Shown piece by piece: positions 1 through 8,613 of a stretch of 53,429 nucleotides of DNA. The DNA is taken from assembly GCF_021654285.1 (NCBI RefSeq), contig NZ_JAKFZS010000036.1:1-53429 (forward strand). The letters run 5' to 3'. The position numbers and the translations under genes are program-made. The notes beneath the pieces were generated by a model. That model made no database searches, was not told where the DNA came from, and saw nothing but the letters and a program-made list of their open reading frames with translations. This stretch comes from Pseudoalteromonas luteoviolacea (GTDB lineage Bacteria > Pseudomonadota > Gammaproteobacteria > Enterobacterales > Alteromonadaceae). Within the stretch, counting starts at the first letter, position 1; every line of letters starts with the position of its first letter.

Positions 1-23
1 TAATGCCTAACTGATCGGCATTA
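1..23. terminator. Hairpin downstream of fadH, possible terminator
   Basis: Seven-base arms TAATGCC (1-7) and GGCATTA (17-23) form a perfect stem with a nine-base loop, just past the fadH stop on the minus strand. The bases that would hold the U-tract for minus-strand transcription lie outside the window, so a terminator role is only inferred. Confidence 0.35.
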
Positions 24-53
24 ACACCCCGTGCCGTTTTGTTTTTTGAAAGG

Positions 54-2015
54 TTATATCTTTCTTGCGACTTGTAATGCTTCGTAAATAGCCCGCTTTG
101 CGTCAATGGCACTTGCAAGCAATGCTCCACCAATCACGTGATGATTATTTGGCAGGCTTTCTTTGTCAAAATCAGACTCATTTGAAGTTTGACCAATACA
201 AGCGATCACTGTATCCACATCAAGTGTTTGCTCTTTACCATCAATACGTACAACTAGTCCATTATTTGAAAAAGAAACATATTCACAGCCTGCAAGCTGC
301 TCGACATTGTGGTGCTTAGCCACAGCTCTATGGATCCAACCTGTCGTCTTGCCTAAACCTGAACCAAAGCGACCCGAACTGCGTTTAAGCATATATATTT
401 TTCGCTGTTCTGTTGATTGAACAACAGACTGTTCAATACCCCACTGGCCTTTGAATTCTTCAATGGACTGGTTTTCAGGCTCTGTTAAAAATGCGACCAT
501 ATCAAAACCGATGCCACCAGCCCCTAAAATCGCGATTTTATCGCCAAGCTCCACTTCTTTGAGAATAACTTCATCATATGCCAAAACACGTTTGCCATCG
601 CTACATTCAATTTTAGACAAGCGCGGGCTAACTCCAGTCGCAAAAACAATATCGTCGTAATCTACATCCATTTTATTGTTATAAGGCTTGCCAAGCTCCA
701 TTTTTACGCCGAGTCGTGTCACCTCGTTTAAAAAGTATTTAAGCGCTAATTTAAAATCTTCTTTACCTGGGATCCGCATTGCAAGATTAAATTGACCCCC
801 AGCATGCTCATTCTTATCTATCAATGTAACTTGATGACCTTTTTTAGCCAAATAGCAGCTAACTGACAACCCAGCAGGCCCCGCTCCAACGACTAATACA
901 TCTTTAGGGCTTGAGGTTTTCTCGAGGGGATAATCTAATTCAAAGCCAGCTTGAGGATTCACCAAGCAAGTTGCTCGTTTGCCTTTAAAAACATGATCTA
1001 AACACCCCTGATTACATCCAATACAAATATTGATTTGCTCAGACTTATTCTCTGCGTATTTGTTAAAAAAGTCAGGATCTGCAAGCAGAGGCCTTGCCAT
1101 TGAAATAAGGTCGGCCTCACCTTTGTCAAGGATATTATTCGCGAGTTCAGGTGTATTTATACGGTTTACCGCGACAACGGGAATGTCTACAACGTCTTTT
1201 AAACGCTTAGACGCTTCTCTAAATGCACCAGGAGGCACCATGCTGGCGATGGTCGGCACACGTGCTTCATGCCAACCGATACCCGTATTTAAAATATCAA
1301 CACCAGCGGCTTCAAGGGCTTTGGCTTGCACCGTTACTTCTTCGCTGGTGGAACCATTTGGCACTAAATCCATCACGGACAACCTAAACACAATAATAAA
1401 TTGGTCAGACACGCGTGCCCTGACCGCTTTTACAATATCTACGGCCAGCCGCATACGGTTCTCGAGTGTACCGCCATACTCATCTTTACGATGATTGGTA
1501 TGTGGTGCCATAAATTCGTTGATTAGATACCCTTCTGAGCCCATGATTTCAACACCATCATATCCCGCTTTTTCTGCCATGTAGGCTGATTTAGCGAAAT
1601 CTTTAATCGTGCTTTTGATCATGCTTATCGACATGGACTTTGGTGTATATGGATTTATAGGCGCTTTAATTTTACTCGGCCCAACATTGAATGGGTGATA
1701 TGCATAGCGCCCAGCATGCAAAAGTTGTAGGCAAATTTTACCTTGATGCTGATGTACAGCTTCTGTATATGCCTTGTGTTTAATCACATCATAGCGGGAA
1801 TTAAAAGATGACGCGATGGGGGTAAGTTTACCACGTATATTTGGGCTGTATCCACCCGTTATAATTAGGCCAACACCGCCTTTAGCTCTTTCCTCGTAAA
1901 AAGCGCGCAGCCTTTTTCGGTTGTGCCACCCTTCTTCAAGTCCTGTGTGCATTGAACCCATGACCAAGCGGTTACGTAGCTCAGAATTTTTAAGTTTTAG
2001 TTTTTGTTCTAACAT
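54..2015 (-). CDS. fadH: NADPH-dependent 2,4-dienoyl-CoA reductase FadH
   Basis: Reduces 2,4-dienoyl-CoA to 3-enoyl-CoA in beta-oxidation of unsaturated fatty acids; cytoplasmic FMN/FAD/4Fe-4S enzyme. The 653-residue product has an old-yellow-enzyme TIM barrel (about 1-330) with the GSMHTGLEE start-of-barrel motif. The Tyr of SEGYLINEF (about 163) and the His of GWHEAR (about 249) match the catalytic Tyr and His of E. coli FadH. Four cluster cysteines follow in CIGCNQGC (331, 334, 338) and ATCLVNP (350), then the FAD/NAD(P) domain with VGAGPAGLS near 375. The longest frame begins at a TTG at 2027. The ATG at 2015 is preferred because cysteine spacing then matches E. coli closely. Transcribed divergently from sppA. 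Length is close to the family's ~670. Confidence 0.95.
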   Translation of the reverse strand: MLEQKLKLKNSELRNRLVMGSMHTGLEEGWHNRKRLRAFYEERAKGGVGLIITGGYSPNIRGKLTPIASSFNSRYDVIKHKAYTEAVHQHQGKICLQLLHAGRYAYHPFNVGPSKIKAPINPYTPKSMSISMIKSTIKDFAKSAYMAEKAGYDGVEIMGSEGYLINEFMAPHTNHRKDEYGGTLENRMRLAVDIVKAVRARVSDQFIIVFRLSVMDLVPNGSTSEEVTVQAKALEAAGVDILNTGIGWHEARVPTIASMVPPGAFREASKRLKDVVDIPVVAVNRINTPELANNILDKGEADLISMARPLLADPDFFNKYAENKSEQINICIGCNQGCLDHVFKGKRATCLVNPQAGFELDYPLEKTSSPKDVLVVGAGPAGLSVSCYLAKKGHQVTLIDKNEHAGGQFNLAMRIPGKEDFKLALKYFLNEVTRLGVKMELGKPYNNKMDVDYDDIVFATGVSPRLSKIECSDGKRVLAYDEVILKEVELGDKIAILGAGGIGFDMVAFLTEPENQSIEEFKGQWGIEQSVVQSTEQRKIYMLKRSSGRFGSGLGKTTGWIHRAVAKHHNVEQLAGCEYVSFSNNGLVVRIDGKEQTLDVDTVIACIGQTSNESDFDKESLPNNHHVIGGALLASAIDAKRAIYEALQVARKI

Positions 2016-2248
2016 TGCTCGCCCCAATGTAACTGGTCCTACCTGTGAACATTAACCAATTTATAGATTTTGGCAAGTAAAAAGCAAAAATTTATTACTT
2101 AAAAGTAGATAAATTTATAATAATTCCACAAATTTGCGACTAAAGTGAGCGAAGTAATACTTCGTTACGTTTTAAAAGTAACACTGAGCGCACAACTAAG
2201 TTATGATATTAATGAGAGCATTTCGGTACTAAAACCAGAGGAAAAACA

Positions 2249-4123
2249 TTGAAGCTGATCGCAAAACTATTTAAAGGCATATGGCATGCGTTGAACTTCT
2301 CTCGCAGGCTACTTGTAAACTTGGTATTTGTTGTACTTATCATAGGCGTTGTTGTTGCTATGATGTCTTCAGAAGAGGAAATCCTCGTACCTCAAGATAG
2401 CGTTTTACGTTTAAATCTTTCAGGCAAGTTAGTAGAACAGCTAACTTACGTCGACCCCGTCGATGCAGCACTGGATGATGCATTCGGTCCAAGCGATAAA
2501 CCAATGGAAGTGCTAGTTGATGATGTAATTAGAGTCATTAATAAAGCAACCCATGATAATCGTATTAAAGCAATACATCTTGACCTTAAAGGCTTGCATC
2601 ATGGGCACTTGGACAAATTAAGAGACATCACAACGGCACTTGATGAATTTAAAGCGCAGGGAAAACCCGTATATGCACACGGCCCTTACTTTACGCAAAC
2701 GCAGTACTATTTAGCTGCGGCGGCGGACGAAATATCTATGCATCCTTATGGAGGCGTAAGCATCAAAGGCTTTGGTACTTACCCAATGTATTACAAAGAT
2801 GCGCTAGATAAATTACAAGTAACGCAGCATATCTTCCGAGTTGGCACTTTTAAGTCAGCGGTTGAACCGTTTATCAGAAACGATATGTCAGATGCAGCTA
2901 AAGAAGCGAACAAACTTTGGCTCAATAATCTCTGGGCACAATACAAAAATGATGTTGCTGCGCGACGACCATTTGACACGGATAACTTCGATGAGACCTT
3001 AACGCAACTTGGTGAAAAAATGTCAACTGTATCAGGTGACTCTGCACAATTTGCGATAAAATATGGCTGGATTGATTCACTCAAAACAGACCAGCAATTT
3101 AATAACAAACTCGTTGAATTAGTAGGTACTGACGCCAAAGGCAATAAATACAAGCAAGTAAAGTATAAAGAGTATTTAGCATCAATTTCCGGCTTCCCCA
3201 CTCAACCTAACCCGTTCACCGACAAGGTCGCTGTCGTTGTCGCCAAAGGGCAAATAGTCGATGGCAAACGTAAAGCTGGTATGATTGGTGGGGATTCTAC
3301 GGCAGCCTTACTCAGAAAAGCACGTCTTGATAGCAATGTAAAAGCAGTTGTACTTCGTATTGATTCAGGTGGCGGCAGCATGTTTGCTTCCGAACAGATC
3401 CGAAATGAAGTATTAGCCATAAAAGAGGCTGGGAAACCCATTGTAGCTTCTATGGGTTCTGTTGCTGCATCAGGCGGTTATTGGATTGCGGCATCCGCCA
3501 ATGAAATTTGGGCATCGCCTTCAACCATCACGGGTTCTATCGGGGTTTTCGGCACTATATTTACATTTGAAAACTCTTTAAAAGAGCTTGGCTTATATTC
3601 CGACGGTGTTGCAACGACAGAACTTAGGTCTTCTTCTATTGCACGGGGCATCGATCCTCAATACGCAGATATTATTCAAATGGGTGTTGAAGATGCTTAC
3701 GACAAGTTTTTATCTATGATTTCTGATGCAAGAAACATCAACAAAGAAAAAGTGGATGAAGTTGCTCAAGGACGTGTTTGGCTTGCCCCTCAAGCATTAG
3801 AATTTGGTTTGATAGACAAGCTTGGCACGAAAGATGAGGCTATCGAATCCGCTGCTGCACTTGCAAGTCTAGAACATTATGAAGTGTTCACAGTTGAGCA
3901 AACTCTCAGTGAAAAAGAGCTATTAATGCAACAAATATTTGGTGCTGAAATAGTGCAATCTTTACTGCCAAATGCAACACAGTCTGATACGCTTCAAAAA
4001 GTAACTCAGCAAAGTATCAATCAGCTCATAAATAAAGTGCAACAAAGTGCAAATATGATTGAACTATATAACGACCCAAACAGTATATATAGCTTGTGTA
4101 CTATGTGTGATGTGTCCCCATAG
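2249..4123 (+). CDS. sppA: Signal peptide peptidase SppA, 67K type (protease IV)
   Basis: Membrane-anchored periplasmic serine protease that degrades cleaved signal peptides. 624 residues, close to E. coli SppA (618). An N-terminal signal anchor spans about 20-39. Two tandem S49 peptidase domains follow. The general-base Lys is in VGTFKSAVEP (K202) and the nucleophile Ser is in MGSVAASGGYW (S408), as in E. coli where the dyad spans both domains. The start is TTG, supported by AGAGGA at 2236-2241 with about seven bases of spacing; no in-frame ATG precedes the membrane segment. It is followed by ansA in the same orientation, an order also found in E. coli, but a terminator separates them. Confidence 0.95.
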   Translation: MKLIAKLFKGIWHALNFSRRLLVNLVFVVLIIGVVVAMMSSEEEILVPQDSVLRLNLSGKLVEQLTYVDPVDAALDDAFGPSDKPMEVLVDDVIRVINKATHDNRIKAIHLDLKGLHHGHLDKLRDITTALDEFKAQGKPVYAHGPYFTQTQYYLAAAADEISMHPYGGVSIKGFGTYPMYYKDALDKLQVTQHIFRVGTFKSAVEPFIRNDMSDAAKEANKLWLNNLWAQYKNDVAARRPFDTDNFDETLTQLGEKMSTVSGDSAQFAIKYGWIDSLKTDQQFNNKLVELVGTDAKGNKYKQVKYKEYLASISGFPTQPNPFTDKVAVVVAKGQIVDGKRKAGMIGGDSTAALLRKARLDSNVKAVVLRIDSGGGSMFASEQIRNEVLAIKEAGKPIVASMGSVAASGGYWIAASANEIWASPSTITGSIGVFGTIFTFENSLKELGLYSDGVATTELRSSSIARGIDPQYADIIQMGVEDAYDKFLSMISDARNINKEKVDEVAQGRVWLAPQALEFGLIDKLGTKDEAIESAAALASLEHYEVFTVEQTLSEKELLMQQIFGAEIVQSLLPNATQSDTLQKVTQQSINQLINKVQQSANMIELYNDPNSIYSLCTMCDVSP

Positions 4124-4170
4124 TTCATAGCTACAAGGTTAATGAATAAACTGCAATGTGATGCTGCAGT

Positions 4171-4179
4171 TGGTATAAT
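4171..4179 (+). promoter_or_regulatory. Extended -10 promoter of ansA
   Basis: TGGTATAAT is a perfect extended -10 element (TGn plus TATAAT). No good -35 is present at 16-18 bp, which is typical of extended -10 promoters. The predicted start point near 4186 falls within the 5' arm of the sppA terminator, giving a leader of only about 23 nt before the ansA ATG. See the separate finding. Confidence 0.6.
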
Positions 4180-4181
4180 AA

Positions 4182-4207
4182 GCCCAGACTCAAATCTGGG
4201 CTTTTTT
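4182..4207 (+). terminator. Rho-independent terminator of sppA
   Basis: GCCCAGA and TCTGGGC arms around a six-base loop are followed by seven T. It ends one base before the ansA start codon, so it both separates the two genes and forms the ansA leader. Confidence 0.85.
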
Positions 4208-4208
4208 T

Positions 4209-5219
4209 ATGAAAAGAAAAAAAATCTATATTGCCTATACCGGCGGTACCATAGGAATGAAGCAATCAAGCAAAGGGTATGTACCCGTTGCTGGTTATCT
4301 CACAGAAACTGTCAAGAATAACGCCGAATTCACACGTGAAGAAATGCCGTTATTTGATATTCATGAATATTGTCCGCTCATTGACTCTTCAGACATGTCA
4401 CCTTTGCACTGGCAATTAATCGCTGAAGATATTCAATCTAAATACGATGACTATGATGGGTTCGTAGTATTGCATGGAACAGATACCATGGCATACACAG
4501 CATCAGCCCTGTCTTTCATGTTTGAAAACCTCACAAAACCCGTGATCGTCACAGGCTCTCAAATCCCACTGTCTCAACTTAGATCAGACGGGCAAGTTAA
4601 CTTATTAAATGCAATGTACCTTGCAGCAAACTACCCTATTGCCGAAGTCAGCTTGTTTTTTAACAATAAGTTATTCAGAGGTAATCGTGCGCTTAAAGCA
4701 CATGCCGATGGGTTTGATGCTTTTGCATCCCCTAACCTAGCCCCGCTTGCTCAGGTAGGGATTAATATTCAGCTCCAAGAAGGCAAGTTGAGCCCGTATG
4801 TCGATCAAGACTTAGATGTCACCTCTATTCAATCTCAGCAAATTGCGGTACTGCACCTCTATCCTGGAATTAGCGCCACTATGGTTGAAAATGTGCTGTC
4901 ATCCGATGTTAAAGCACTTATTTTACTTAGTTTTGGCGTAGGAAATGCCCCACAACAGGACGATATTTTAGCGACCCTGAAGAGTGCGTCTGAACGTGGT
5001 GTTGTTATTGTAAACCTAACGCAATGTATACAAGGTCAAGTGAATATGGGGGGCTATGCAACTGGTAATGCACTATTAAACTGTGGTGTGATCAGCGGCT
5101 ATGACATGACGCTAGAGGCATGTTTAACAAAGTTACATTACTTATTCAGTCAAGATCTAGAATTAGAAACAATTCGTCACTTGATGCAGGATAATTTGCG
5201 AGGTGAATTAACTAGATAA
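4209..5219 (+). CDS. ansA: Cytoplasmic L-asparaginase I AnsA
   Basis: Hydrolyses L-asparagine to aspartate and ammonia. 336 residues, close to E. coli AnsA (338), with no signal peptide, which separates it from periplasmic AnsB. The N-terminal YTGGTIGM motif carries the nucleophilic Thr (T11). HGTDTMAY holds the second Thr-Asp pair (T91, D92). GNRALKAHADGFDAF supplies the catalytic Lys region. The start matches E. coli, but there is no Shine-Dalgarno: the ATG follows directly on the T-tract of the upstream terminator. It has its own extended -10 promoter. The next gene, gnd, converges on it across a shared terminator. Confidence 0.95.
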   Translation: MKRKKIYIAYTGGTIGMKQSSKGYVPVAGYLTETVKNNAEFTREEMPLFDIHEYCPLIDSSDMSPLHWQLIAEDIQSKYDDYDGFVVLHGTDTMAYTASALSFMFENLTKPVIVTGSQIPLSQLRSDGQVNLLNAMYLAANYPIAEVSLFFNNKLFRGNRALKAHADGFDAFASPNLAPLAQVGINIQLQEGKLSPYVDQDLDVTSIQSQQIAVLHLYPGISATMVENVLSSDVKALILLSFGVGNAPQQDDILATLKSASERGVVIVNLTQCIQGQVNMGGYATGNALLNCGVISGYDMTLEACLTKLHYLFSQDLELETIRHLMQDNLRGELTR

Positions 5220-5246
5220 TCATTTCTAGTTACGCAAGCAATTATA

Positions 5247-5270
5247 AAAGGCCACATAACGTGGCCTTTT
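5247..5270. terminator. Bidirectional terminator between ansA and gnd
   Basis: AAAGGCCAC and GTGGCCTTT form a nine-base perfect stem with an A-tract on one side and a T-tract on the other, so it can stop both converging transcripts. Confidence 0.85.
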
Positions 5271-5276
5271 CGATAG

Positions 5277-6650
5277 TTAACGTACCTTTTCAGGTAAATC
5301 GACTAAATCAGTTAAATGAGAAGTCTCACCGCTGTGTGTTTTAATGCCATGCTCACCAAAATAGTCACGTTGTGCTTGAACTAGATGACCATTGCTAGGC
5401 GTGCTTAGCGTTGCAATATAAGTTTGTGTCGAAGCAAGTACAGGGAAAGCCAAACCAGTCTGAATTGCTTGGCCTGTAATACTTCTTAGTGCATGCGCTT
5501 CTGCTTCAAGTGTATCGATGAAATCAACACCCTTTGCGATGTCATCAAGATAATCTGCACGAATGATACAACCGGCACGCCAAGTTTGTAATGTCTTGGC
5601 AAGATCAACTTTCCACTGATGTGAACGTGAAGCACCTTTGATTAACGCAAGACCCTGACGGTAGCAAAGCAAGCTAGCAAAATAAAATGCTGACTTAAGC
5701 TCATCCAAATCGATATCGATTTTTTTGGTTTCTTTCGCTTGGTAAGTCATCTCTTTCGCTGCAAGCGTACTGATGGTATTAGTTAAGTGACGCGCTTGTA
5801 CTGCAGCAACCAGTGAAGGCACTGCAATGCCCAATTCTAACGCATTTTGTGCGGTCCAAAGGCCAGTGCCCTTCGCACCGACTTTATTGTCAATCAGATC
5901 AACTAATGGTGTTTGGTTGCTGTCTTCTAGGCTAAGAATGTGACGAGAGATCGATAATAAGTAACTATTCAACTCACCTTCTGACCAAGATTCAAAAATC
6001 TCAGCCACTTCTTTTGGTGAGCGACCTGTGCCGATGCGAAGCAAGTGATAAACTTCAGCAATTAATTGCATTAGCGCATATTCAATGCCGTTATGAACCA
6101 TTTTCACAAAGTGTCCACTCGCAGACTGACCTACACGCGCAAAACATGACTCGCCATTGTAGCTGGCAGCAACTTTTTCAAACCAAGGAACCAAACGCTC
6201 CCAACCGCCTTCAGAGCCACTAGCCATCATAGCTGGGCCATGTCTTGCTCCTTCTGCACCACCTGAAATCCCCATGGTGGCAAACTCAAATTTATTTTGG
6301 TACTTAAGTTTACGAGCAATACCGTCTTTGTAATTACTGTTTCCGCAATCAACAATAATATCGCCTTTTGACACGCCGGCTTCTATTAGTTCATTACATA
6401 CTGAGTCAACTAGCTCGCCTGCTGGTACTAATAGTAGTACCGAACGAGGAGGCTCCAGCCTTCTAACCATATCACCGAGATCCGATACGATATGGAGACG
6501 CTCTTCTACACCCAAAGACTGTGCACAGCTAATTAATTCAGCGCCTGCATCTGGGTTTTTATCATAGGCGACTAATGTCATACCTTTCTCTATTAAGTTC
6601 AGTGCAAGGTTTTTGCCCATTACACCTAAACCAACTAATGCAACTTGCAT
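5277..6650 (-). CDS. gnd: 6-phosphogluconate dehydrogenase, decarboxylating
   Basis: Converts 6-phosphogluconate and NADP+ to ribulose 5-phosphate, CO2 and NADPH in the oxidative pentose phosphate pathway. 457 residues (family about 468). It opens with a Rossmann motif GLGVMGKNLA. GISGGAEGARHGPAMM is the substrate-binding signature. Lys183 and Glu190, in FVKMVHNGIEYALM, sit at the same numbers as the family's catalytic pair. The C-terminal half is the all-helical dimerisation domain ending in RDYFGEHG. The ATG is preceded by GAGGAAA six bases upstream. It stands alone, head-to-head with pykA over a 434-bp control region. Confidence 0.95.
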   Translation of the reverse strand: MQVALVGLGVMGKNLALNLIEKGMTLVAYDKNPDAGAELISCAQSLGVEERLHIVSDLGDMVRRLEPPRSVLLLVPAGELVDSVCNELIEAGVSKGDIIVDCGNSNYKDGIARKLKYQNKFEFATMGISGGAEGARHGPAMMASGSEGGWERLVPWFEKVAASYNGESCFARVGQSASGHFVKMVHNGIEYALMQLIAEVYHLLRIGTGRSPKEVAEIFESWSEGELNSYLLSISRHILSLEDSNQTPLVDLIDNKVGAKGTGLWTAQNALELGIAVPSLVAAVQARHLTNTISTLAAKEMTYQAKETKKIDIDLDELKSAFYFASLLCYRQGLALIKGASRSHQWKVDLAKTLQTWRAGCIIRADYLDDIAKGVDFIDTLEAEAHALRSITGQAIQTGLAFPVLASTQTYIATLSTPSNGHLVQAQRDYFGEHGIKTHSGETSHLTDLVDLPEKVR

Positions 6651-7084
6651 TAAGTTTCCTCCTCGGTAACAACCACACTTAAATTCGTCTACACGATGTC
6701 CGGTACATTATACCTGAGCATTCAACAATATTCTGCTCGGGCCACCTTAACTATCAAACAATTTGAAGTTTAGTACTTTTTTAGTCATCTCGTGTTTTAG
6801 CACAAGCAAAATTTTGCTCTACACACAGGCTAAACACATTATCAGTCAGAGTGTTAAAGCTAATCTTCTTTCACTCTAAGATTGACGACTACTGACACCG
6901 GTGTCATAATCACGTCATACAGATCATATAATTTAATTTGTGTATGAAAAAGGGTTTAGTGGCAAAACTTTACAGAAAAGCGTAATTATCTGAGAATATT
7001 TGCTTAATTAAGGTTTAAAAGGCCACTATTTAACCACTTTCAATTGAAAAAGATGTTAGCAAGAGCAGCCTACAGGAGAATCTG
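6651..7084. other. Divergent gnd/pykA control region without a gene
   Basis: 434 bp with no supported reading frame. It contains the pykA promoter and palindrome described separately, a pykA leader of about 168 nt, and on the minus strand a perfect TATAAT (plus positions 6707-6712) lying about 57 bp upstream of the gnd start. That TATAAT is a plausible gnd -10, though I find no good -35 for it. Confidence 0.5.
6882..6910 (+). promoter_or_regulatory. pykA promoter with embedded LacI-type operator
   Basis: TTGACG (6882-6887) and CATAAT (6905-6910) are separated by exactly 17 bp, five of six matches each. The spacer holds the perfect 14-bp palindrome TGACACCGGTGTCA (6893-6906), which also covers the first two bases of the -10. 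An even palindrome with a central CG is typical of LacI-family operators, and its position predicts repression. The regulator is not in this window. Confidence 0.65.
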
Positions 7085-8518
7085 ATGCTTAGACGCACTA
7101 AAATAGTTGCCACACTGGGACCAGCTACAGATAGAGATAATAATTTAGAAAAAATCATTCGCGCGGGTGCTAATGTAGTACGACTAAACTTTTCCCATGG
7201 TGTAGCGCAAGATCATAAAAACAGAGCAGACGCTGTTCGCGAAATCGCTAAAAGACTAGATAAGCATGTTTCAATTTTAGCAGATTTACAGGGGCCTAAA
7301 ATCCGTGTTTCTACTTTTGCTGAAGGTAAAGTTAACCTAGAGGTAGGTGCAAAGTTCACACTAGATGCTGAACTAGGCCTCGGTGAAGGTACTGTTGAAG
7401 CAGTGGGCATTGACTATAAAGAATTACCGCAAGACGTAAATAAGGGTGATCTTCTATTATTGAACGATGGTTTGATTCAATTAACCGTTGATGAAGTCGT
7501 CGGTAAAAAAGTAATTTGTACCGTAACCGTTGGTGGTATCTTGTCAAACAACAAAGGTATCAACAGATTAGGTGGCGGTTTAACAGCTCCTGCCTTTACA
7601 GATAAAGATAAAGAAGACTTAATCACTGCGACTGAAATCGGCGTAGACTATATTGCAGTTTCATTCCCTCGTAGCGGTGATGACATGCGTTATGTAAGAA
7701 GCCTTGCAGAAAAAGCGGGGTCTAACGCACAGTTGCTTGCTAAAATCGAACGCGCAGAGGCTGTTGAAACAGTTGAAGCAATTGACGATATTGTATTAGC
7801 ATCAGATGCAGTAATGGTTGCACGTGGTGACTTGGGTGTTGAAATTGGTGATGCAGCGCTTGTTGGTAAGCAAAAACAAATTATCAGCCGCGCACGTTCT
7901 TTGAATAGAACCGTTGTTACAGCGACACAAATGATGGAGTCGATGATCGACAACCCAATGCCAACGCGTGCTGAAGTAATGGATGTTGCAAACGCAGTAT
8001 TAGACGGCACAGATGCAGTTATGCTTTCAGCTGAAACAGCGGCTGGCGATTACCCAGAAGAAACAGTAGCAACAATGGCTCGCGTTTGTTTAGGTGCAGA
8101 ATCTCAACCTGAAACACATATTTCTAAGCACAGACTAGACAGTATGTTTGCAGATACATCAGAGACTTTAGCGCTATCTGCAATGTACGCAGCGAACCAC
8201 TTAGATTCAGTGAAGGCAATTGTCGCATTAACAGAATCAGGCAACACTTCTAAACTGATGTCGAGGATCAGCTCTGGATTGCCGATTTACTCGCTATCTC
8301 GTCATGCCACGACACTAGGTCAAACAGCACTATATCGCGGTGTTTACCCAGTGTACTTTGATTCAACAAGTTGCACAGCAGATTCGCTTGTTAATGATGC
8401 GCTAAATACGCTTGTTGAAAGTGGCTCTTTAGAAAAAGGTGATACCGTTATTCTTACTCACGGTGACTTAATGGAAACTATTGGCGCTACCAATACATTG
8501 AAAATCGTCACTGTATAA
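7085..8518 (+). CDS. pykA: Pyruvate kinase, PykA type
   Basis: Transfers phosphate from phosphoenolpyruvate to ADP, the last step of glycolysis. 477 residues, close to E. coli PykA (480), and it resembles PykA rather than PykF along its length. The opening RRTKIVATLGPATD and FSHG motifs belong to the A domain. ADLQGPKIRVSTF precedes the B lid domain (about 70-170). LLAKIERAEAV carries the catalytic Lys220 and metal-binding Glu222. MVARGDLGVEIG and ATQMMESM follow, then the C domain from about 350. AGGAGA six bases before the ATG supports the start. Transcription probably comes from the operator-bearing promoter at 6882-6910. Confidence 0.95.
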   Translation: MLRRTKIVATLGPATDRDNNLEKIIRAGANVVRLNFSHGVAQDHKNRADAVREIAKRLDKHVSILADLQGPKIRVSTFAEGKVNLEVGAKFTLDAELGLGEGTVEAVGIDYKELPQDVNKGDLLLLNDGLIQLTVDEVVGKKVICTVTVGGILSNNKGINRLGGGLTAPAFTDKDKEDLITATEIGVDYIAVSFPRSGDDMRYVRSLAEKAGSNAQLLAKIERAEAVETVEAIDDIVLASDAVMVARGDLGVEIGDAALVGKQKQIISRARSLNRTVVTATQMMESMIDNPMPTRAEVMDVANAVLDGTDAVMLSAETAAGDYPEETVATMARVCLGAESQPETHISKHRLDSMFADTSETLALSAMYAANHLDSVKAIVALTESGNTSKLMSRISSGLPIYSLSRHATTLGQTALYRGVYPVYFDSTSCTADSLVNDALNTLVESGSLEKGDTVILTHGDLMETIGATNTLKIVTV

Positions 8519-8544
8519 TCATTACGATTCCTGATACATACTGA

Positions 8545-8572
8545 GCCCGACTTAAATTAGTTGGGCTTTTTT
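8545..8572 (+). terminator. Terminator of pykA
   Basis: GCCCGACT and AGTTGGGC arms (one G-T wobble) are followed by six T. It lies between pykA and the convergent regulator gene. Confidence 0.85.
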
Positions 8573-8613
8573 GTATCAGACATTAAGGCAAAACGATATT
8601 AAAGTGCTATGCG

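Noticed and set aside
1030..1494. 154-codon plus-strand frame inside fadH
   Set aside because: Wholly antisense to a well-recognised enzyme and without a plausible ribosome site or motif.
2071..2090. TGGCA...GCA as a sigma-54 promoter
   Set aside because: Four mismatches, including the GC-proximal TT, leave it too far from the consensus.
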